From Lachnospiraceae bacterium (GTDB lineage Bacteria > Bacillota > Clostridia > Lachnospirales > Lachnospiraceae), in assembly GCA_029071325.1 (NCBI GenBank), contig JAIEAP010000030.1:95143-159142 (forward strand): a stretch of 64,000 bases of DNA, written 5' to 3'. Made by a program: the position numbers and the translations under genes. This document shows positions 44,051 to 51,331 of the stretch, piece after piece. How positions within the stretch are numbered: position 1 is the first letter of the stretch; every line of letters starts with the position of its first letter. Under the pieces are notes generated by a model. The model saw only the letters and a list, made by a program, of their open reading frames with translations, was not told the origin of the DNA and made no database searches.

Positions 44051-45577
44051 TCATGCTTTATGCCCGCCAATCTGATTATTGCGCTCTCTTGCCGTAGCGC
44101 CTTCCTGCAGGTTCATGCCCTTTAAAATAGCATTCTTCCCGTATTTTTTCTTGATATCAAGCATTGCCCTTTGCATGCTCTTTTCCCGCTCCAGGGCAGT
44201 CTCTTCCTCGTTCTGCTTCTGCTGAAGCGCACCGTAATCAGTAAATAAATCCAACTGTTGATATTGCTGCTTGCCTGTCAGAGAACTTTCCTCCACCATG
44301 CGGTTTGCCCCTACCGTGATCCGCCGGACCATCAGGTTCGGGTCCACGATCCGATCATACAGCTCCATGACCGCCTGAATGATGCGCCCGGTGGAGGATG
44401 TGGGGCTCTCAAGGTTTGCAGTGCCGTGCGCATGCTTTGGAATCTTCCTCCCATAGCGGTCTGTGATAACATCCCCATGATACAGGCGGCTCCGCTTTGG
44501 ATCCGTCAGATTATCCATATCGTATCCGACGGTCAGCACCATCTGATCCGTCACAAGTCCCTTGTCCACCAGATCCAGAACCAGAAGGTCGGTCATTTCC
44601 TTCACTACCAGCCTTGCTTTCTCAAAGGGATAAGGACAATGCAGGACCTGACCGGAGCTCATGCTGTTGGTTTCCGGCTCATAGGCTTTGATCTGCTCCA
44701 TGGTACAGGGCTCATAGCCCCATGCATGATCGATCAAAAGCTCGGCATTAACGCCGAAAAGCTTATAGAGCAGTTCCTCGTTGTAATACTCATTTTCCTT
44801 ACCAATGGAGCATCTTGCAATATCCCCCATGGTATAGAGACCATGTTCTTCCAGTTTCTGGGTGTAACCTCTTCCCACCCGCCAGAAATCTGTCAGCGGT
44901 CTGTGGTACCAGAGCAGTCTTCGATAGGACATCTCATCAAGCTCGGCAATCCTCACTCCATTCTTATCCGGCTCGGTGTGCTTTGCAACAATGTCCATTG
45001 CCACCTTGCAAAGGTACAGATTCGTACCGATTCCCGCTGTCGCCGTAATTCCGGTTGTCTGCCAGACATCCTGTATGATGGTTCCTGCCAGTTCCTTTGC
45101 CGTCATCTGATAGGTCCTCAAATACGCTGTGACATCCATGAATACTTCATCGATGGAATACACATGCATGTCCTCCGGAGCAATATACTTCAAGTATACC
45201 TCGTATATCCTTGTACTGTATTTCATATAAAGTGCCATCTGGGGAGGCGCCACAATATAGTCCAGCTTAAGTGCCGGATTTTCCTTCAATTCCGTATCAT
45301 CTGAAGATGCCCCGTCAAACATGTGCCCCGGAGCTTTCTGCTTGCGGGCAGCATTGATTCCCTGCACCTTCTGCACGACCTCAAACAGCCTTGGTCTCCC
45401 CGGGATGCCATATGCTTTCAAGGATGGGGAAACCGCAAGGCAGATAGTTTTTTCTGTCCTGCTGATATCCGCCACCACAAGATTCGTGGTGAGGGGATTT
45501 AAGTTCCGCTCTTTGCACTCGACAGAGGCGTAAAATGATTTTAAATCTATCGCAATGTATATTCTGCTGTCTGCCAC
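44051..45577 (-). CDS. Y-family DNA polymerase (UvrX/DinB-like)
   Basis: 508 residues. IAIDLKSFYASVECKERNLNPL holds the first metal aspartate (about residue 11); VYSIDEVFMDVT near 140 supplies the S-[ID]-D-E catalytic motif; TATAGIGTNLYLCKVAMDIVAKH follows. The little-finger region is in the last 200 residues. Such polymerases perform error-prone bypass after damage. It starts only 37 bases after the last gene of the ubiquitin-like operon and may be read from it. Confidence 0.88.
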   Translation of the reverse strand: MADSRIYIAIDLKSFYASVECKERNLNPLTTNLVVADISRTEKTICLAVSPSLKAYGIPGRPRLFEVVQKVQGINAARKQKAPGHMFDGASSDDTELKENPALKLDYIVAPPQMALYMKYSTRIYEVYLKYIAPEDMHVYSIDEVFMDVTAYLRTYQMTAKELAGTIIQDVWQTTGITATAGIGTNLYLCKVAMDIVAKHTEPDKNGVRIAELDEMSYRRLLWYHRPLTDFWRVGRGYTQKLEEHGLYTMGDIARCSIGKENEYYNEELLYKLFGVNAELLIDHAWGYEPCTMEQIKAYEPETNSMSSGQVLHCPYPFEKARLVVKEMTDLLVLDLVDKGLVTDQMVLTVGYDMDNLTDPKRSRLYHGDVITDRYGRKIPKHAHGTANLESPTSSTGRIIQAVMELYDRIVDPNLMVRRITVGANRMVEESSLTGKQQYQQLDLFTDYGALQQKQNEEETALEREKSMQRAMLDIKKKYGKNAILKGMNLQEGATARERNNQIGGHKA

Positions 45578-45614
45578 ATTCCACGCCCCTTTCCGGTTAA
45601 GAATCTATATCGAA

Positions 45615-46199
45615 CTATTCAATTTTAATATTTCCTTCCATGCCGTCATATATACAATAGCCATTCAGTCTTACTATTTCCCCATGTTTCCACTGAAAAA
45701 AGCCTCTCATATTTTGAACTGGATCTATGACATAAGCAACTTGAAAGGGCATATCAAAAAAGTATTTTTGAATAAAAAAATCGTAGCTGGACAAAAAGAT
45801 CCCATAACCTGGGTGTGTATGCTGCCATCCTACTATCTTCTTATCCCCATACTTAGAATCATGTTCCCTGTGTACATATTCCCATGTCTCGTGCGTAAAG
45901 GTTAATGAAAATGCCGTGGCAGTTGTATATTTTGCTTCTATATAATCCGAAATAAAAACATACACCTTTCCAAACTCTTGAAAATAGTCACCAAGGAGTA
46001 CTGCACCCAGTTCTGTGGAACTATCAGATAATGCATACACCTCCAAGGCCTCATATACTCTTTGCTCTATGTATATCCCAACATCATCACTATCGTTTTT
46101 CCCAATTGTAACAAAATGTGCAGGGCGTTGCAAATTTGATTTTTTACTGACTTTTTCCGATTGAATTTCAATCTCAAAATCATCCATACTTACTTTCAT
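45615..46199 (-). CDS. JAMM/JAB-domain isopeptidase-like protein, soluble
   Basis: 194 residues. The JAMM metalloprotease ligands are all present: E63 (STELGAVLLG), H127 and H129 in WQHTHPGYG, and D140 in the following FLSSYD, with S137. This is the fold of eukaryotic deubiquitinases such as Rpn11 and of bacterial JAB proteases paired with E1/E2 genes. No membrane segment. It overlaps the membrane JAB gene by 4 bp and is closely related to it. Last gene of the ubiquitin-like operon; probably trims or removes the YukD-like modifier. Confidence 0.85.
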   Translation of the reverse strand: MKVSMDDFEIEIQSEKVSKKSNLQRPAHFVTIGKNDSDDVGIYIEQRVYEALEVYALSDSSTELGAVLLGDYFQEFGKVYVFISDYIEAKYTTATAFSLTFTHETWEYVHREHDSKYGDKKIVGWQHTHPGYGIFLSSYDFFIQKYFFDMPFQVAYVIDPVQNMRGFFQWKHGEIVRLNGYCIYDGMEGNIKIE

Positions 46200-47083
46200 T
46201 GCTCTGTCGTTTCTTCAGTATCATCATCCGGAATTTCTTCTGAATTTTCATCTACCAGAACTGTTTGTACCTCTTCCATTCTCTGCTGTAAAAACAAAAT
46301 CTGATTCTGCATACTTGAATATGCTATGTCAACTGATACCAGCAGATTTTCTTGCTGCGTCTCCAACGTTTCCAAACGATTTTTTAAATTCACATAAGAA
46401 ATCAACAATATGATTACGGCAATGAACAAACAACCGTTTACTGCGTAGCTGATAAGATTCCCCTGCGCTGGTTTCTCTGGTACAATCTCATCCTCTACTT
46501 TTTCTTCTGCGTTTTCAATATTAATTTCTGCTCCAGTTTTATCAAATATATAGAATCCCTTACATCTTTCTATTTTTTCATGAGCCCAATAATAAAAGCC
46601 CTCTGTCTGCTGAATCGGATCAACAACATATGCCACTTGGTTTTCATCCTTAAAGAAATTTTCCTGGATAAACTTATCATACTCTGAAAGGAAAATACCA
46701 AAATTGGGATGCGTGTGTATCCATCCCAATATTTTGGCATTTTCATATCTATCATTAATTGTTTTGTGACAATAGTCCCATGTCTCATGTGTAAAGGTCA
46801 ATGTGGTTGGAGTAGCTTCCACATATTTCGCCTCAACAAATCCCTGCACTATAATATTTGTCTTTCCAAACTCCTCTATAACCGTGCCAATCAGCAGCCC
46901 ACCACTTTCATTCGTCGTCTTATTTCCCGCAAATTTATGAATCTCCCGATAAACAGTTTGTGAAATATAGATATTCTTATCATCTTCCACATGCTCTCCT
47001 ATCAGGCAAATATTCTGTGGCAGCTTTTTTTCTTCTAAAAGTACTTTTCCTTTTTTTGTTTTCTTACCTGTTTTTTTTCCCAT
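46196..47083 (-). CDS. JAMM/JAB-domain isopeptidase-like membrane protein
   Basis: 295 residues. A basic N-terminus (GKKTGKKTKKGK) precedes a JAB domain with E59 (TNESGGLLIG), H123/H125 in WIHTHPNFG, S133 and D136 in FLSEYD. A single membrane segment follows near 213-234 (FIAVIILLISYV), then a coiled-coil tail of about 55 acidic residues. The protease domain would face the cytoplasm. Paralogous to the soluble JAB gene that follows. GGGGTGA precedes the start; the gap to the E2 gene is 76 bases. Confidence 0.85.
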   Translation of the reverse strand: MGKKTGKKTKKGKVLLEEKKLPQNICLIGEHVEDDKNIYISQTVYREIHKFAGNKTTNESGGLLIGTVIEEFGKTNIIVQGFVEAKYVEATPTTLTFTHETWDYCHKTINDRYENAKILGWIHTHPNFGIFLSEYDKFIQENFFKDENQVAYVVDPIQQTEGFYYWAHEKIERCKGFYIFDKTGAEINIENAEEKVEDEIVPEKPAQGNLISYAVNGCLFIAVIILLISYVNLKNRLETLETQQENLLVSVDIAYSSMQNQILFLQQRMEEVQTVLVDENSEEIPDDDTEETTEQ

Positions 47084-47159
47084 TCTAAATCACCCCAAAA
47101 TCGCGATACTAACGTCAGCTTATCCAACTAATTCCATGACCTTATCCTCCAGCAATTAT

Positions 47160-48986
47160 TTATTTTGTATTAAACACTAAAACAGAATTGCCTATTGCTA
47201 TTGCGTCATTTTGTCTCAGGATATGTTTTTTGGTTACCATTCCGTTGACAACGGTACCCGTCGGTGTTCCACAATCAACAAGTACATATTTGCTACCCTC
47301 CATAACAATATCGCAATGATGCGGAGCAACAAGCTTATCTTTAAACAAAACAATCGTATTTTTGCTACTATTTCCAATGCTTGTTGTCCCAGGGAATACA
47401 AGATACTCTTTTCCTTCAAATTCTCCTCGGATAACCTTAAGCCATGCCTGCTTAGCAAACTGCTCCAATAATCCCACACCAATACCAATCAACAACCCCA
47501 TTATGATAATCGCCACAGCTCTTGAAACCATATCATTTGGAATAATTTCTCCAATAAAATTAAACAAAAAACCGCCGATAAAAGCTCCTACTCCGCCTCC
47601 TAATACACAGAACAAAATACGCTTCTTCTCAGGCTTAATCAATCCTACTGACAATCCTATACCCAATCCCATAATCGTCCAGCCTAATCCGCGTACAAGG
47701 GCAGCAACAAATGCTGCCGGCTCGTCCCCCAACATTGATGCATACATCCATTGTGCTAAATACCCACTGATGGCCCCTATAACTACAGAAATTCCAGCTC
47801 CAATCAACGCATATTTAACTGCATAATCCTTTGAGCCATAGAATACTCCTTCGCCAATCCCTAAAAACAATCCAATGAATAAGGCAATTAGCGCAGACCA
47901 TACTGCTGTACTGATTCTGGACACTTTAGCCATTGCATTGTGAAGTCTATTCTCACTTGAGTGGAATTCATCCACATAGGAATCATACAATGCTTCCTGC
48001 ATATTCTTATAGGCATCATAATAACCTAAAATGGCCGTAGTATCATCTAATGAATAAAGCCATATCAGGAATGCGTCATCTTCCTCTGGATCCATGTTCT
48101 TTTCTTCACAATATGCCACGAACTGGTCATAGAATCCTTCAAATTCTTCATTAGCATCATCGTTAAGATCATAATAATATGACAATTCTCTGTATCCCAT
48201 CATATGTGCAATAGAACTATCAGACACAAAATTTTCTGATAATTCTGAAATGCAAAATCCTACAATTGCGCCTATCAATGCCCATAAAATACCTTTAGAA
48301 AGAATGGTCTTAAAATTGATTCTGTTCTTCACCACAGCACTTGCCGCATTCCCTTGCATTCGCTGCTCAGTTGAAATGAACTCTATTCCTTCCAATTCTT
48401 CTGCCGTAATCTCAAAATCATTTACAGATTCTGCCGGCGCCATCTGGGCAGAGCCAATATCAGCAACATCTGTTTTATCATTCTCCAGCAGTTCAATTAC
48501 AGTTTCATTTTTCGCCGCTTCATTATCTGCAATATAAAGATCTATATTTCCAACAGGAAATAAATGCCTGTTATCCATCGCCCACTGAGCAGCATCTGCA
48601 GATAATGGACTGTAAGAATTCCATGACTTATACTGAATCATGTCTCCAATGTTTATAATGATATCCGTCAAAGATTCTCCCGCTCCCCAAATATCACCAA
48701 TACATATCTGATCACCCTTAAAGTTCGGATGCCAGATTGGTGTTAATATTTTGCATATCGGCTTATATCTGGGATAATCCATATGAAGGATGATCTCTAC
48801 CTCATGCCTTCCAAGTGTCTCTATTCTTCCATCCTCAAGCAGATAAATTCCATTTACAAAATAAGTAACATGGTACTTTTCCGGTGGTTCTGCGCCAATT
48901 GGCGTTACCACTATATTTTTATGCCCTGCAAAGTCTTTTTTTATCTGCTCATAATCGGAAGCAATCCTTCTCATTCGTGCGTCCAT
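47160..48986 (-). CDS. E2-like ubiquitin-conjugating domain fused to membrane helices and FHA domain
   Basis: 608 residues. Residues 1-145 are a UBC fold: YFVNGIYLLEDGRIE, IILHMDYPRYKPICKILTPIWHPNFKGDQICIGDIW with the HPN at 86-88 and the active-site C95, at the spacing of eukaryotic E2 enzymes. A linker of about 85 residues is followed by a polytopic membrane region (about 228-510) with an acidic extracytoplasmic helical stretch between the first and later helices. The last 85 residues are a FHA domain (TTSIGNSSKNTIVLF..VAPHHCDI), which normally reads phosphothreonine. AGGAGG precedes the ATG. Confidence 0.85.
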   Translation of the reverse strand: MDARMRRIASDYEQIKKDFAGHKNIVVTPIGAEPPEKYHVTYFVNGIYLLEDGRIETLGRHEVEIILHMDYPRYKPICKILTPIWHPNFKGDQICIGDIWGAGESLTDIIINIGDMIQYKSWNSYSPLSADAAQWAMDNRHLFPVGNIDLYIADNEAAKNETVIELLENDKTDVADIGSAQMAPAESVNDFEITAEELEGIEFISTEQRMQGNAASAVVKNRINFKTILSKGILWALIGAIVGFCISELSENFVSDSSIAHMMGYRELSYYYDLNDDANEEFEGFYDQFVAYCEEKNMDPEEDDAFLIWLYSLDDTTAILGYYDAYKNMQEALYDSYVDEFHSSENRLHNAMAKVSRISTAVWSALIALFIGLFLGIGEGVFYGSKDYAVKYALIGAGISVVIGAISGYLAQWMYASMLGDEPAAFVAALVRGLGWTIMGLGIGLSVGLIKPEKKRILFCVLGGGVGAFIGGFLFNFIGEIIPNDMVSRAVAIIIMGLLIGIGVGLLEQFAKQAWLKVIRGEFEGKEYLVFPGTTSIGNSSKNTIVLFKDKLVAPHHCDIVMEGSKYVLVDCGTPTGTVVNGMVTKKHILRQNDAIAIGNSVLVFNTK

Positions 48987-48994
48987 AACTCCTC

Positions 48995-50179
48995 CTACAA
49001 TCCTTCAAATATTTCTTTCTGATCATTGGTAAATTCATAATATCGCATTTCCATTCCAATCCTTCCAGCAATAATATGCAATGGTGGAATACCAATTTCT
49101 TCTGCTGTCTTGTCCAAATATTCCTCTGTTCCGACAATTGAGTGCATAGTATCAAAAGACATAATCTTGCCGCACTTCGGACACTGTATCATATCTCTTT
49201 TCAACTTATGTACTGGAATAAATAATTCTCTTTCTTTACCACAGCTACATTTTGCATAAGTCGCTATCTCTCTGTCTAATTCTAATATGGAATTCTCTCC
49301 CATATCAGTTTTTATTTCATTTATTATCGCTTTTAGCGTCTGATCATGTACTGACCATGGCTTTTCGATAATTTCATCATATAGATTATGACTCATACAA
49401 TCCGGTTTTACCTGGTATTCCACCACATAGGAATCATGCGTTAATCCATTAAAAACATATCCCTTTCCAATCAAAGCTGGAAGGTCTCTATCCGAATGCA
49501 ATAGTTTCAACATCTCCTGCACCTGGATGCCGGCAATTACCGAAGAAGAAGTCGGTGTTGTCGGTATCTTCCCTTCCTGCATTTGTTCCCTCGTCAGAAG
49601 TGCACAGGATTTTCTCTTATTAATCAGGCGCCAATCTGTTTCCGTCATAGTACATTCATAACATGCTCCACGTCCAGGAACAAACACCCTAGCAAATCCG
49701 TTCAGCCCTTCTATTGCTCCATCAATCCATGGTCTATTCACTTTATAACAGGATTGATTGATTGCTAACCTTGCTTCCCGGTTATCCAGACCGCCTAACA
49801 CAACATCCATCCTTCGGAAAACACCCAGACCGACATCATAGATAATATTGCTCACAAACCCTTTTGCCTTGACATCTGAATTGATCTCCGCTGCTCGTTC
49901 TGCTGCTACATCAGCCTTATATTTTCCCACATCCTGCACTCTATACAATACGGCTCTGGTAAGATTGGTATTCTCTATCGTATCCATATCAAAGATCAGG
50001 ATCTTCCCAACACCCAGTAATGCAAGATTTTTAATAAGCTCGTTTCCAATCGCCCCTGCTCCTACCACCATAACTGTTGCATTCAGCAATCTTTGCTGAT
50101 CCCACCATGGAATAAGCTTCAATCTGCTGTAACGGTCTTCCTCAAAATCCGAAGCATCCAACTCAATACCATTATTCAT
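48995..50179 (-). CDS. E1-like activating enzyme (ThiF/MoeB family) with C-terminal zinc ribbon
   Basis: 394 residues. The adenylation domain has GAGAIG (40-45), D64/D66, N72 and R75 in IENTNLTR, K86, and LDN at 131-133. The region CYECTM (173-178) and KSCALL with C192 match the cysteine segment of MoeB/E1 enzymes, and PTTPTSSSVIAGIQVQEMLK matches the following helix. The C-terminal part has a second C-x-C...C-x-x-C zinc ribbon (CSCGK, CPKCGK). It would adenylate the YukD-like protein encoded immediately upstream (1-base gap) and pass it to the E2 domain. Confidence 0.88.
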   Translation of the reverse strand: MNNGIELDASDFEEDRYSRLKLIPWWDQQRLLNATVMVVGAGAIGNELIKNLALLGVGKILIFDMDTIENTNLTRAVLYRVQDVGKYKADVAAERAAEINSDVKAKGFVSNIIYDVGLGVFRRMDVVLGGLDNREARLAINQSCYKVNRPWIDGAIEGLNGFARVFVPGRGACYECTMTETDWRLINKRKSCALLTREQMQEGKIPTTPTSSSVIAGIQVQEMLKLLHSDRDLPALIGKGYVFNGLTHDSYVVEYQVKPDCMSHNLYDEIIEKPWSVHDQTLKAIINEIKTDMGENSILELDREIATYAKCSCGKERELFIPVHKLKRDMIQCPKCGKIMSFDTMHSIVGTEEYLDKTAEEIGIPPLHIIAGRIGMEMRYYEFTNDQKEIFEGL

Positions 50180-50180
50180 A

Positions 50181-50456
50181 TTAAATCCTTCCCGCCGTTA
50201 TCTCCGGTTGAAGCCTTAATATGTCTCCATTCACGATTCCAGCTTCGCCCAATGTCTGTGTCTCTAAAAGCTGCCTGCCTGTCATTTTATGAATGAATTT
50301 ATAGCTGATTGGATTGCCGTCCGGTCCAACAGACGGCAACTTAATTTTTTCAATAAGCTTAACCATAATAATTCCACATTTAATGTCATCCGGCAATCCC
50401 ACTTTCTGTTCTTTATTTCCTGTCACGTCAACAATTATTACGTTCACTTTACCCAT
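50181..50456 (-). CDS. Ubiquitin-like YukD/EsaB-type protein
   Basis: 91 residues from the ATG at 50456 (GGAGG 5 bases upstream; the ATG at 50477 is less suitable). The pattern VNVIIVDVTGNKEQKVGLPDDI...LVxxL..K..L, SYKFIHKMTGRQLLETQTLGEAGIVNGDILRLQP is that of a beta-grasp ubiquitin-like fold of the YukD type. The tail after the last strand is EITAGRI: there is no terminal Gly-Gly, but a Gly precedes the last two residues, so a protease could expose it. It lies between the RING/zinc-ribbon gene and the E1 gene. Confidence 0.82.
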   Translation of the reverse strand: MGKVNVIIVDVTGNKEQKVGLPDDIKCGIIMVKLIEKIKLPSVGPDGNPISYKFIHKMTGRQLLETQTLGEAGIVNGDILRLQPEITAGRI

Positions 50457-50467
50457 ACAAACCTCCA

Positions 50468-51274
50468 CTATTTCCAAGTATACGTCACTTCTAAGCCATT
50501 ATCCGGATGATATCTCCAAGATACTGTAATCTTATCTGTTTCTGCTGTCTGCTTACCATCAAGAGCTGTTGTATGCCCCATATCATCAAAAACAGATTCT
50601 GGTAACCCCAATTCCTTATTCACTTCCTCAATCTTCCGGTAAGCATCCATTTCATACGCATCATCTAAATCATATGGATTTGTGTCAAGTCTCATATAGG
50701 AACCATCTGAACCGATCTGGCACCATGATTTGTATGAAATATCAGAATACATCTTATTAAAGTCCTTACTTCCACCAGTAAATATTTTGATAACAATAAT
50801 CAATACTACTACTGCCACAACCACCGATATACCAATAATAAATGGCTTTTTTTGCCTCTTTTTATTGGCCGTTGTAACGTTTGCATTAAATGCAGAAATT
50901 GCAGAATGAACTCCTGCATCCATTGCAACATCTACTCTTTGTCCGCACTTAGTACAAAACGCATGGCCCTCAGCAAGTTCTGCTCCACACTTACTGCAGA
51001 CTACAGACGGCTTAACTCCTTTTGGCGTTCCGCATTTGGGACAAAATATCTGCTCCGCTCCTAATACCGATCCACATTTTATACACACATCCACTGGATT
51101 TGAACCCTGTGGTTCGTAATTCTGCTGTCCACATCCAAATGTTGTGCAGCCTCTATTTTCTGTCCAACAATTCAGATGATGTGGTATCCCGCAATCAGAA
51201 CATACCTTAACCTCATCCCCCAACTTAATTTCCGCTTTACAAAACGGACAGATTTTTCCAATGTAATCTTCCAT
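50468..51274 (-). CDS. RING-like finger and zinc-ribbon membrane protein
   Basis: 268 residues from the ATG at 51274 (AAAGGAG upstream). A RING-type treble clef lies at residues 9-48 with ligands CPFC, CSDC, HH, C, C, C in the order of the prokaryotic RING family 1; it is closely related to the N-terminus of the 736-residue protein upstream. Residues 60-112 contain three further C-x-x-C zinc ribbons. One membrane segment follows at about 140-163 after KKRQKK, giving a cytoplasmic N-terminus and about 100 residues outside. A role as E3-like adaptor is inferred from the neighbours. Confidence 0.8.
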   Translation of the reverse strand: MEDYIGKICPFCKAEIKLGDEVKVCSDCGIPHHLNCWTENRGCTTFGCGQQNYEPQGSNPVDVCIKCGSVLGAEQIFCPKCGTPKGVKPSVVCSKCGAELAEGHAFCTKCGQRVDVAMDAGVHSAISAFNANVTTANKKRQKKPFIIGISVVVAVVVLIIVIKIFTGGSKDFNKMYSDISYKSWCQIGSDGSYMRLDTNPYDLDDAYEMDAYRKIEEVNKELGLPESVFDDMGHTTALDGKQTAETDKITVSWRYHPDNGLEVTYTWK

Positions 51275-51331
51275 AGCTTTCTCCTTTGTATTATATTTAT
51301 TTTCTTCATGACTTACCGTCATGCAAGATTC

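Noticed and set aside
44258..45304. 348-residue open frame on the plus strand
   Set aside because: It lies fully antisense to the Y-family polymerase, has no ribosome site and shows composition typical of a reverse frame.
48995..50179. E1 gene as a simple MoeB/ThiF cofactor enzyme
   Set aside because: No molybdopterin or thiamine genes are nearby; Ubl, E2, RING and JAMM genes flank it, so a conjugation role is more consistent.
50181..50456. YukD-like protein as part of a type VII secretion locus
   Set aside because: No WXG100 protein, EssC-type ATPase or EssB gene is seen in the window; E1, E2 and JAMM neighbours explain it better.
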